Origin: Candidatus Nealsoniibacteriota bacterium
GTDB taxonomy: Bacteria; Patescibacteriota; Minisyncoccia; Minisyncoccales; MHMH01
Direction of reading: 5' to 3'
DNA length: 18,168 bases
NCBI GenBank assembly: GCA_016181985.1
Contig: JACOYG010000050.1
Coordinates: forward strand, 1-18,168
The notes beneath the pieces were generated by a model. It worked only from the letters and a program-made list of their open reading frames with translations. It made no database searches and was not told where the DNA came from. Numbering within the stretch: position 1 is the stretch's first letter; every line of letters starts with the position of its first letter. The translations under genes were made by a program, and so were the position numbers. This document shows positions 1 to 6,094 of this stretch, one piece after another.

Positions 1-21
1 GTTCGATTCCTGTTAGAGCTC
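1..21 (+). tRNA. 3' end of a tRNA gene (partial)
   Basis: The window opens with GTTCGATTC, the usual T-loop with its closing G-C pair. Four more T-stem bases, a seven-base 3' acceptor strand (TAGAGCT) and one discriminator base (C) can be laid out after it. No CCA is encoded. A C at position 73 would suggest tRNA-His, but the anticodon and 5' acceptor strand lie outside the window, so the identity is not claimed. A terminator follows 16 bases downstream on the same strand, which supports a transcribed plus-strand RNA. Confidence 0.5.
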
Positions 22-37
22 TCTATCCGAAACAAGT

Positions 38-73
38 CACCCGTAGCTGGAAACAGCAGCGGGTGTTTTTTTT
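38..73 (+). terminator. Rho-independent terminator after the partial tRNA
   Basis: CACCCG pairs with CGGGTG. Inside, after a 2x2 internal loop, GCTG pairs with CAGC around a GAAA tetraloop, and eight T follow directly. The T-run is on the plus strand only, so the hairpin ends the tRNA transcript and not the convergent gene, whose stop codon (72-74) overlaps the end of the T-run. Confidence 0.8.
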
Positions 74-1505
74 ATGATTTTGAAAGCAGATCGATTTCTT
101 TTTGGTATTGTTTAGCTCTTTGGATGACCGGGTTGCCGTAGCTTTGCTCTTCCGACCATGTCCAAGATGATCCGGAAAAATATTTCATGGCCGCTTTAAA
201 TTCATTGCTTTCAGCTCCCAAGTCTTTCAGATAAATGCCCGCCGCCAAGAATGAATCTTTAATGTCCCATGGATCGGCGGAAATACCGGTAATGCTGGAA
301 ATTCTGTCATCATACCTGACCCAAGTTGAAGGAATGAATTGTGCGGGCCCCATTGCTCCGCCCCAGCCATAAGGTTTGCCGTAAGAATAAGCCGGTATCC
401 AGCAAGAAATCGGAGTTCCAAAAGGATCTCTGACTAAATTTTTTGCGGAATTCAATTCTTCTATAATTTTTAAAAACACTGGCACGTCACGGGTCGGATT
501 CATCGTTCTTGATGAGTTTGCGCCGGATTGAATGCGAATTCCATCTCCGGTACCTGTATTCTTTAAATAGCACTGCCCGACATTAGCGCCTATTTGTCCG
601 TAGCGCATAGACTCCTGAGCTAAAATAGAGAGCACGAAAGCCGCTCTAACTCCGGTTGTTCTTTCGACAAATTGAGCGATTTCTACGGCTTTGCCAAACT
701 CAATGCCGCCTTGAGCCACGCCGATCAATTCGAATAATCGGCTGCGTATTTTAGCCGCCGCGGTTTCAATGTCTTGTTTTTCTTTTAATTGCTGCTGATA
801 CTGCTCTTCGGTTAATTTTAAGTAATACTCCTGCTGCGATTTTAAACTGGAACTTTGATTTTTTTGAATTGTTTGAAGCGATACCTGGTCTTCCAAATCC
901 TGCTTATTATTATCAAGAGAATGTTTTTGCGTTTCCAGGGAATTTTTCAAAGACTTTATTTCGCCTAAAAGCGTTTTGGTTTCCGAGTTTAAAAATCCGT
1001 AAGCCACTAAATTATCAAAGAAATCAGAAAGCCCTTCAGAAAACATTATTTCAACCAAGGAACGATAATCTTGCTCGTTGATCTTTATTATGACCGAAGA
1101 GAGCTTGTTTTTAATATCTTCGATATGTAAGGAAGTCTTGTCTATGGAGGATTCGGTATCTTTAATCTGCACGCCCAAATCCCCGATCATTAAATTTGAT
1201 TGGTAAATCTGGTATTCGAGATTCTTAATTTGATTTCTTAGACTGGAAATTTTACCATTAAGAGTTTGCTTTTCTTTCTCCGTTTTACCGAGATCTTGGC
1301 TTATTCTTGAGGCTTCATCTTTATAGTATCCATCGCATTTCTCCAAAAGCTGGCGGCACTGGCTGGCGCCAAGGATGTCGCAGTTCTTTTCAATATTGCC
1401 TATCTCGCAAATATCGGCTAAATCGCTCTGGGCTGCAATAAAAAACTTCGGCAATATTAAAGCCGAAGCAAAAATAATAAAAATAATTATTTTTAGAGAC
1501 TTCAT
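72..1505 (-). CDS. Secreted coiled-coil lytic murein transglycosylase (MltB/SLT_2-like)
   Basis: This is probably a cell-wall enzyme that cleaves the glycan strand of peptidoglycan non-hydrolytically outside the membrane. Residues 1-25 look like a signal peptide (MKSLK, then a hydrophobic run). Residues about 60-250 are heptad-rich coiled coil, as in the N-terminal part of EnvC/CwlO-type hydrolases. Residues about 255-475 are the transglycosylase domain: ILAQES carries the presumed catalytic Glu298, and MGPAQFIPSTW (385-395) is the MltB-type signature. Four cysteines (33, 42, 50, 57) sit between signal peptide and coiled coil and could form disulfides or bind a ligand. The ATG overlaps the L25 stop codon as TAATG, which suggests translational coupling. 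There is no T-rich terminator on this strand after the stop. Family assignment is firm; the physiological role (growth, division or secretion) is not visible. Confidence 0.88.
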   Translation of the reverse strand: MKSLKIIIFIIFASALILPKFFIAAQSDLADICEIGNIEKNCDILGASQCRQLLEKCDGYYKDEASRISQDLGKTEKEKQTLNGKISSLRNQIKNLEYQIYQSNLMIGDLGVQIKDTESSIDKTSLHIEDIKNKLSSVIIKINEQDYRSLVEIMFSEGLSDFFDNLVAYGFLNSETKTLLGEIKSLKNSLETQKHSLDNNKQDLEDQVSLQTIQKNQSSSLKSQQEYYLKLTEEQYQQQLKEKQDIETAAAKIRSRLFELIGVAQGGIEFGKAVEIAQFVERTTGVRAAFVLSILAQESMRYGQIGANVGQCYLKNTGTGDGIRIQSGANSSRTMNPTRDVPVFLKIIEELNSAKNLVRDPFGTPISCWIPAYSYGKPYGWGGAMGPAQFIPSTWVRYDDRISSITGISADPWDIKDSFLAAGIYLKDLGAESNEFKAAMKYFSGSSWTWSEEQSYGNPVIQRAKQYQKEIDLLSKS

Positions 1506-2059
1506 TATTTTTCCTTGCCTGCCGACTTGTCCGCCGAAGCTTTAGCGGGAGCGGAGGCCTCTTCCTCTGAAGGTTTTTTCTCCTTGCGAACCACTTCAAC
1601 TTCCTCCACTTTTTCTTCGGAAGGTTTGGCTAATTCTTCTTCCACTTTTTCCGGAGGAGCGGCAGAAACTACGATTTCATCGGGATTTCTGAGAATATCA
1701 ACATTTTCCGGAAGCTTTAAATCCTTGATCAAAATATGATCTTCGAATGTTTTCAAACCGCTTATATCAACGATAATTTCCTTCGGAAGGTTCTGCGGCA
1801 GAGCCTTTACTTTGATTTCCGATATATTCTTAATCAAAGTGCCTCCCAGATCTTTAACGGCCAACGACTCTCCCTGCAAAACCAGCGGAATATCGGCTTC
1901 CATTTTTTCTTCAAGCGATGGCTGATAAAGATCGACGTGCAACGGGGAGCTCGTTAAGGCATCTCTTACCAGGTCATGAATTAAAACTAGATATTTTTCT
2001 TTTTTATCCGTCGTAGCTTTAGCGGAGGTGGAGGATCCCTGTAGCTCTAAAGAAACCAA
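1505..2059 (-). CDS. rplY: Ribosomal protein L25 (bL25, CTC type), 5'-truncated
   Basis: bL25 binds 5S rRNA in the large ribosomal subunit. The beta-rich CTC-type C-terminal domain is clear (HVDLYQPSLEEKMEADIPL, then a GGTLIKNISEI-like stretch and VDISGL), followed by a Glu/Lys/Ala-rich tail. The listed start is a TTG and is probably not genuine: the same frame stays open to 2161 and the stretch before it (IKNQSIEIDQKEFEKVF) is typical L25, with homology reaching about 2135. The first 30 or so residues of a normal bL25, including the basic RNA-binding start, are missing and replaced by unrelated codons from a ferredoxin gene in another frame. No ATG, GTG or TTG occurs between 2060 and the stop at 2162-2164. 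Either the gene is broken by a deletion or the assembly is misjoined here. Two related in-frame repeats lie inside it (2005-2034 and 1520-1558). Confidence 0.8.
   Translation of the reverse strand: MVSLELQGSSTSAKATTDKKEKYLVLIHDLVRDALTSSPLHVDLYQPSLEEKMEADIPLVLQGESLAVKDLGGTLIKNISEIKVKALPQNLPKEIIVDISGLKTFEDHILIKDLKLPENVDILRNPDEIVVSAAPPEKVEEELAKPSEEKVEEVEVVRKEKKPSEEEASAPAKASADKSAGKEK
1520..1558. repeat. GC-rich palindromic repeat inside L25, copy B
   Basis: The core TCCGCCGAAGCTTTAGCGGA (1530-1549, with one G in place of the final A) is an imperfect palindrome centred on AAGCTT. On the coding strand it encodes APAKASADK in the L25 tail. About 24 of 31 positions match copy A in the same gene, in the same reading frame. 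This looks like a mobile or dispersed palindromic sequence tolerated as peptide linker. Confidence 0.5.
2005..2034. repeat. GC-rich palindromic repeat inside L25, copy A
   Basis: TCCGTCGTAGCTTTAGCGGA (2007-2026) is a diverged version of the copy at 1520-1558 and encodes STSAKATTDK. It falls between beta strands of L25, where a linker insertion could be tolerated. Both copies share the central AGCTTTAGCGG and the flanking GGAGG. Confidence 0.5.
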
Positions 2060-2112
2060 AGTATTTTCTCCCGTTTCTTTGAAAACTTTCTCAAACTCCT
2101 TCTGATCAATTT

Positions 2113-2250
2113 CTATAGATTGGTTTTTAATTTTTGCGATCCGATAAGGTTTACCTTGCCGTCATCCTGCATTTCCCAATATTTCTGACAAACCGCCTGG
2201 CAAGATCCGCATCCTATGCATACATTCCTTTCTAAAATTATTTTAACCAT
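2113..2250 (-). pseudogene. Ferredoxin, 3'-truncated fragment
   Basis: This 45-codon frame starts with ATG directly after the FBP aldolase/phosphatase stop codon (TAAATG). It begins MVKIILERNVCIGCGSC and continues QAVCQKYW. CIGCGSC plus the next Cys is a 4Fe-4S ligand motif (C11, C14, C17, C21), as in small bacterial ferredoxins of about 75-90 residues. After the DDGKVNLIGS stretch the ferredoxin sequence stops and the DNA continues as L25 in another frame. The frame then ends at 2113-2115. The second half, which should hold the later ligand cysteine(s), is absent. A complete ferredoxin could serve as electron carrier for oxidoreductases or the radical SAM enzyme, but this fragment is unlikely to work. 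Confidence 0.75.
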
Positions 2251-3360
2251 TTACTTGGATTTTTTAATAATAAATTTTTTCTCTAATTCCTTGAGAGTAT
2301 CCATAACTCCCGTATATTCCAGCTCGGACATGGGCAGCATGGCTTGACCGTAGAAACCCTGACGCCTTATTTCTTCGGCTTTCTTTGAAGCTTTTACTCT
2401 GACGTAATCCCAATAAGGATGATCAAAGGCATCTGCCGGCTCTGTTAGCTTACCATCTTTCACGCAAAATGCCAAGCAGCTGACTATCGGAGGGCCGTCA
2501 AAGAAAGAAATAGGAGAATTTTTCTTAACAGGCATTAAAGGTCCGGAGTGAGACCCTCTCATAAAACCGGCTACATAAGGAGCGATAGAATAAGGGGATA
2601 AAATCTCGCCGGTTGCCGGAAAATCTTTTTGAGACCTCACTAAAGCTACCGGATCGTCCTTGCCTGTATATTTTCCGGCTATATTGTGAAGTCGTGTCGT
2701 GCTCACTGAAGCTGCTTGCTCGCCTGTGGCTCTCGACCAAACCGATTCTACCACGAATCTGTTCGGGTCTCTTAATAAAACAGCGATATCATAAATGTTT
2801 TCGGGCGTATTGAGTTCTATAAACTTATCGGCCTTAGTATAGGAAACATCCATTATCACAAATTTAAATCCTTTCTTTATGCCTGGAGAAAGCAAAAGGC
2901 CGGCATTATGCATCGGATCGCAAAAAGTTAAGTACATCGGCAAATTATAAGCGCCCGGATCGGTTTTATCGGCCGCGAACATTAAAAACGGTTCAGCCGG
3001 CCTCTCTTCAATTTCCATTTCGGCTACCGCCGGTCCCATGCCCCTGACGTTTCCGGAAAAACTGTCTTTTAATAGATCTTGCCCTGCGCCGTAAAGCCCC
3101 TGGATTTTGGCAACCTTAGTGCCGGTAACGAATGCCTGCCAGCAAAGCTTATGAACCCTTTCATTGAGAACTCCTTTTGTGTGAGTGCTTAAAATAGCGA
3201 TGTCATCGCCAGTATGGCCGACATAGGAATCTATCAACAGCCCCTTGCCGTGAATTTTTATGTAATTTTCGACTGTTTGGAGCAATTTTTCGCTCGGCTT
3301 AATATGCCCGCCGATTGAACCGATATCCGCCTTAATAATAGATAAAGTTATTTTCGCCAT
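2251..3360 (-). CDS. Archaeal-type fructose-1,6-bisphosphate aldolase/phosphatase (class V FBPase)
   Basis: The family makes fructose-6-phosphate from triose phosphates in one bifunctional enzyme, giving a one-way gluconeogenic step; it is typical of archaea and some deep-branching bacteria. The start (KITLSIIKADIGSIGGHI) and length (369 residues) match the family. Metal-binding acids and His are visible as D12, H19, D52-D53 and D131-D134. The aldolase site is intact: Y231 and K234 in KYTGKDDP correspond to the conserved Tyr and Schiff-base Lys. The substrate loop GSHSGPLMPV (269-278) is also present. The ATG has no SD. The next gene, a ferredoxin fragment, starts at the base after the stop. 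With Acs, PpsA, Eno, Gpm and GAPDH nearby, a gluconeogenic role is well supported. Confidence 0.92.
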   Translation of the reverse strand: MAKITLSIIKADIGSIGGHIKPSEKLLQTVENYIKIHGKGLLIDSYVGHTGDDIAILSTHTKGVLNERVHKLCWQAFVTGTKVAKIQGLYGAGQDLLKDSFSGNVRGMGPAVAEMEIEERPAEPFLMFAADKTDPGAYNLPMYLTFCDPMHNAGLLLSPGIKKGFKFVIMDVSYTKADKFIELNTPENIYDIAVLLRDPNRFVVESVWSRATGEQAASVSTTRLHNIAGKYTGKDDPVALVRSQKDFPATGEILSPYSIAPYVAGFMRGSHSGPLMPVKKNSPISFFDGPPIVSCLAFCVKDGKLTEPADAFDHPYWDYVRVKASKKAEEIRRQGFYGQAMLPMSELEYTGVMDTLKELEKKFIIKKSK

Positions 3361-3462
3361 AAAATTATGCTAATGTTAATATTAATAATCGCGACCTATT
3401 TTTATATTACAACAAATCTCCTAAAAATAAAACCCAGCGCAAGGAACAGCGTGGAAATATTA

Positions 3463-3488
3463 AGGGCCCACCTTGATGGCGGGCCCTT
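3463..3488 (-). terminator. Hairpin terminator after the HEAT-like gene
   Basis: Read on the minus strand, AAGGGCCCGCC pairs with GGTGGGCCCTT around ATCAA. The one G-T pair would be a wobble in RNA on this strand but a mismatch on the other, so the RNA is made from the minus strand. It lies four bases past the stop codon. The following tract is only moderately T-rich (AATATTTCC). Confidence 0.65.
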
Positions 3489-3492
3489 CGTC

Positions 3493-4008
3493 TTAACGTG
3501 CCTTGCAAGCGGCAATGGCACTAGCGATATCATCCTGGTCCATTTTGTTGTATTCGTAGCCAGGAATGGTGTCGCCGTCGTTGTCGTAGAAATCCCTATA
3601 GTAGAAATCCGTATACTCGATGCTCTTTACTTTCTCGGCAAATGCCTCAAGAGCCGGGACTACAGATTTATCGCCGATCTTTTTCAGGATATTGGAGACC
3701 ATCACTCGGCAACTTCGGTCCTCCTCCTTCAGTAATTCTTCCCAGAGAAGGATTTCGGCAACTCGGCTGGCGTGCCGCGGCTGTGCGAGATGTTCTACGA
3801 CCCTAAGAATGTGGTACACGGGAGAATTGTATTCGAAGAAACAGAGCTCACCCTTTGTTTTTCTTGAGAAAATTTCGTCCAGGATTATATCAAGCGCTTT
3901 TTGCCCGTATTGCCGCAACTCCTTGGCACGATCCATATTGCGCCCGAATCCTCCCACCCTCTTATCTGCAAAAATTTCGCCAATAAGCTTCTCCATTTTT
4001 TTTGACAT
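3493..4008 (-). CDS. Hypothetical HEAT-repeat-like protein
   Basis: A soluble protein of 171 residues with no signal peptide or membrane segment. The middle part (HILRVVEHLAQP, then VAEILLWEELLKEEDRSCRVMVSNILKKIGD and VVPALEAFAEKV) has the paired-helix pattern and the 'IGDKSVVPAL' turn of HEAT/PBS-type repeats. The C-terminus is acidic and aromatic (YRDFYDNDGD). The start MSKKMEKL was chosen because AGGAGGT lies six bases before it; an upstream ATG would add ten residues but has no SD. The gene has its own promoter (4029-4056) and terminator (3463-3488), so it is a single-gene transcript. The strong SD and the GC-rich terminator set it apart from its neighbours, which may mean it was acquired. 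No function is assigned. Confidence 0.72.
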   Translation of the reverse strand: MSKKMEKLIGEIFADKRVGGFGRNMDRAKELRQYGQKALDIILDEIFSRKTKGELCFFEYNSPVYHILRVVEHLAQPRHASRVAEILLWEELLKEEDRSCRVMVSNILKKIGDKSVVPALEAFAEKVKSIEYTDFYYRDFYDNDGDTIPGYEYNKMDQDDIASAIAACKAR

Positions 4009-4013
4009 AGCGA

Positions 4014-4056
4014 CACCTCCTGATCGACAATATAGCATATTTCAAAAAATTGTCTA
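4014..4056 (-). promoter_or_regulatory. Promoter, possible operator and SD of the HEAT-like gene
   Basis: On the minus strand, TAGACA (4051-4056), a 16-base spacer and an extended -10 TGCTATATT (TATATT at 4029-4034) are followed by AGGAGGT (4014-4020) and the ATG. A six-base inverted repeat, GACAAT (4026-4031) and ATTGTC (4049-4054), overlaps both promoter boxes and could be an operator. Confidence 0.55.
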
Positions 4057-4100
4057 ATACCTAGTGATTTATGGCGATGAATTATGCTATCTGATTAACA

Positions 4101-4142
4101 CTTATCTCGTTAATGGAGCGATAGCATAGTTAGCGAGATAAG
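4101..4142. repeat. 42-bp palindromic repeat, left copy
   Basis: CTTATCTCGTTAA and TTAGCGAGATAAG (one mismatch between the 13-base arms) surround a 16-base centre containing GATAGCATA. The right arm overlaps the 3' end of the PaaX/Cas2-like gene and encodes its last residues (LSR, stop). A complement of the centre, TATGCTATC, lies just upstream at 4083-4091. This copy is a direct repeat of the 42 bases at 4727-4768. Confidence 0.8.
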
Positions 4143-4726
4143 TTAAAAACCTTTTTCCAATCATCGTTTTGATTAATATTTTCAGCAACAATCAACTGCG
4201 CCTCTCTATCTGGCAACCCAAAAAATGTTTTTAGCAATTCAATTTCCGGCACGCAATTATATGGATAAATCCAAATGCTTTTTTGGAAAGGACAAAACCC
4301 CAGCTCTTTCAATTTGCCGCGGAGAGCTTCGCGGACAATTTTTCTTTTTTCCGGAATATCAAAACTCAATAATCTCCATTTTCCATCCCATTTTTTATTT
4401 CGTTTAATATTCAAGGCATCTATTTGAAACATACCGGCTTTCTTTCTGCCTTCGGCAGTAAGAGATATGTAAATCTGACTATTCCTTTTTTGAATTAAAA
4501 TTAACCCCTCTCGACGTAATCTATCAAAAGTTGAAGAAACTCTCTGCTTGGGATATTTTTTAAATTTTTTACGTGAATAAAGAAGATTTTGTATAAAATA
4601 AGGAGAGGTAACGGCAACTGAAATTGCGCCGGTGATAGCTAAACCCCTAAAAATATCTTTCACTATCTCCGATTTCGGTTTTTTGAAATAATATTTATAT
4701 TTTCCTATGCCCATAGTCCGTTTCAT
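4130..4726 (-). CDS. PaaX-like protein with membrane-like segment, winged helix and Cas2-like domain
   Basis: Three parts are visible in 198 residues. Residues about 27-48 form a hydrophobic segment (GLAITGAISVAVTSPYFIQNL). Residues about 55-98 look like a winged helix (PKQRVSSTFDRLRREGLI, then YISLTAEGRKKA). Residues about 113-190 form a ferredoxin-like fold as in PaaX and Cas2: WRLLSFDIPEKRK, with D123 where Cas2 has its metal-binding Asp, then LKELGFCPFQKSIWIYPY. There is no CRISPR array and no Cas1 here, so this is not an adaptation gene. The ATG abuts the right 42-bp repeat with no SD (M5 is a second candidate), and the left repeat encodes its C-terminus. It may be an autoregulator binding the palindromes or the protein of a small mobile unit; the sequence does not decide between these. 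Confidence 0.75.
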   Translation of the reverse strand: MKRTMGIGKYKYYFKKPKSEIVKDIFRGLAITGAISVAVTSPYFIQNLLYSRKKFKKYPKQRVSSTFDRLRREGLILIQKRNSQIYISLTAEGRKKAGMFQIDALNIKRNKKWDGKWRLLSFDIPEKRKIVREALRGKLKELGFCPFQKSIWIYPYNCVPEIELLKTFFGLPDREAQLIVAENINQNDDWKKVFNLSR

Positions 4727-4768
4727 CTTATCTCGCTACCACTGCTATAGCATAATTAACGAGATAAG
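4727..4768. repeat. 42-bp palindromic repeat, right copy
   Basis: The arms CTTATCTCGCTA and TTAACGAGATAAG surround a centre with CTATAGCATA. It is a direct repeat of 4101-4142 (same length, same arms, shared ATAGCATA). It ends exactly at the PaaX-like start codon, so it occupies the leader and probably the promoter; an extended -10-like TGCTATA lies in it on the minus strand. A bound protein or an RNA hairpin here would control expression of the gene. Confidence 0.8.
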
Positions 4769-4870
4769 TTTTAGGTATATTTAAATTGTTTGATTTACAA
4801 ATCCAACAGTGCTGTTTAATTTCATAAATCGGTTAATTATAAGACTCTGGCTTTATTGTAAACAAAACAA

Positions 4871-4894
4871 AACTCCAGCGCAAGCGTCGGGGCT
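4871..4894 (-). terminator. Possible terminator after the radical SAM gene
   Basis: About ten bases past the stop codon, the minus strand has GCCCCGACG, CTTG, CGCTGGAG, which can form an imperfect hairpin, and then TTTTGTTTTGTTT. The stem has mismatches and a wobble pair, so confidence is moderate. The other bases between this gene and the right 42-bp repeat (4769-4870) show no gene. Confidence 0.45.
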
Positions 4895-4902
4895 TATTTT
4901 AA

Positions 4903-5940
4903 TTATCTGCTTGGTAGGTCGTGGGGTTTCATGTGAAGCTGTTCCCTGGTATAACGTTTTTGCAATTCTTCTTTCCAAATTTTCATAGCCTCCAACTGAT
5001 TTTCAAGCGCTTTTTTTCTCGCAGGAGTAAGGCGTTTCTCCGTGGGACCGTAAACCTTTATTGGCGGCGTTGCCATGCGGAGCGGGGCAAATTCGCTTAC
5101 TTCTTCCCGTAGCCTATCCATGAATAGCGACAATCTCCCCCTTAAATTCTTAGCCGAAGAAGTAACCGGATAAAGATAGGAATAAACATCCAATCCTTCC
5201 TCAACTAAGCGTCTGTGCATTCTGAATTGTTCATCAAAGAATTCCGGCGCGGCTCCCGTGTTCTCGTAAAATGTTTCTCGGTCAAACCCTTTATAGCAAA
5301 CGCAAACGCCAAGATTTCTAAAATGCTCTATCCTAGCTCTTTGCTCTGCAGACAGATGATTCCAATAAGAATTCCCGGTAGCTAAGTTAGAATCAACCCA
5401 GACATACAAATCATTTTCTAACCTAGCTTTCTCTATGGCTTCAACCATCCAAAAAATAATTTCTGGGACAATAAACACCTCGCCGCCGGATATTCTTAAA
5501 ATGTTTAATTTAAGATCGGGATTCGCTGAACTCTGAAATTTCCTTCTCTCGGCAAGGAATTGATTAAGATATTCTTCGGCCGAGAAAAACTTTCCGTACT
5601 TATGATTCGCGCTATTGGCAATCCTATCCACATAGCAATACCAGCAATTCAGATTACAGCCGTTAATTTGACCCAAAAAAGCGGCGTTGCATTCTTCTGG
5701 CGAAACTCCAAGCTCCAGAGCGGCAACGGCAGCCGGCTCTCCTCGGAAATAGTCAAACTCTCTATCTTCGGGTTTAGTGTATATTTTTGATCTAAAAATA
5801 TTTTCAAAAAACCTTTCTTTGCTAAGATCCTTCTCCTGCCCGGTTCCGGCCAAAATTGCCAATAACACTTTTTTGTTTTCCGGATCAATCATCTTCGGCC
5901 TTAATTTTTCGGCCAATTTAATCGGATCGTATCCTTTCAC
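4903..5940 (-). CDS. Radical SAM domain protein
   Basis: The canonical 4Fe-4S/SAM motif is present as CNLNCWYC (C95, C99, C102), followed by the SAM-binding SGGE at 151-154. The first 90 residues are an unassigned helical extension, and the end (from about 285) is highly charged with no clear second cluster motif; two extra cysteines (213, 215) lie in the barrel. The start is GTG with AGGAGG five bases upstream, which is a strong fit and decides the start. The product type is unknown: similar proteins act in maturation, cofactor or tRNA modification, but nothing in the residues fixes the substrate. It stands alone between the PEP synthase gene and the PaaX-like gene, with a probable terminator after it. 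Confidence 0.82.
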   Translation of the reverse strand: MKGYDPIKLAEKLRPKMIDPENKKVLLAILAGTGQEKDLSKERFFENIFRSKIYTKPEDREFDYFRGEPAAVAALELGVSPEECNAAFLGQINGCNLNCWYCYVDRIANSANHKYGKFFSAEEYLNQFLAERRKFQSSANPDLKLNILRISGGEVFIVPEIIFWMVEAIEKARLENDLYVWVDSNLATGNSYWNHLSAEQRARIEHFRNLGVCVCYKGFDRETFYENTGAAPEFFDEQFRMHRRLVEEGLDVYSYLYPVTSSAKNLRGRLSLFMDRLREEVSEFAPLRMATPPIKVYGPTEKRLTPARKKALENQLEAMKIWKEELQKRYTREQLHMKPHDLPSR

Positions 5941-6036
5941 TTTTCCTCCTTCTCAAAGACCTAAAATCATACTAAGCAAAACCGCCGCAAAAAGCAAGCA
6001 AGCGCTAATTTTACAGACTCCCGATGTCTGCAAAAT

Positions 6037-6064
6037 CTTATCTCGTTAATAAGACAATGGCATA
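6037..6064. repeat. Partial third copy of the 42-bp palindromic repeat
   Basis: CTTATCTCGTTAAT (6037-6050) is identical to the first 14 bases of the left copy at 4101, and the next 14 bases still match at 8 positions, ending with GCATA. The right arm is missing and is replaced by another hairpin (6064-6094). Confidence 0.6.
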
Positions 6065-6094
6065 ATAATACACGGGTGCGACCCGTGTATTATT
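6064..6094. repeat. Perfect hairpin over the PEP synthase stop codon
   Basis: AATAATACACGGGT pairs perfectly over 14 bases with ACCCGTGTATTATT around a three-base loop. The stop codon of the PEP synthase gene (6090-6092) is inside it. No T-run follows on the minus strand, so it may protect the mRNA 3' end or act as a weak terminator. Upstream, CAGAC/GTCTG (6014-6030) forms a smaller stem. Confidence 0.6.

Noticed and set aside
1..21. Naming the partial tRNA as tRNA-His from its apparent C discriminator
   Set aside because: Anticodon and 5' strand are outside the window, and a shift of one base in the layout would change the discriminator.
3429..3445. Possible second terminator fragment (ACCCAGCGCAAGG) resembling the one at 4871-4894
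   Set aside because: It lacks a pairing arm, so only a vague likeness remains.
3367..3735. Plus-strand reading frame opposite the HEAT-like gene
   Set aside because: No SD or known motif. The opposite gene has a promoter, SD and terminator.
4130..4726. A CRISPR-Cas adaptation locus because of the Cas2-like fold
   Set aside because: There is no Cas1, no effector and no array of regularly spaced repeats; the protein has PaaX-like winged-helix architecture. The two 42-bp repeats are 584 bases apart with a gene between.
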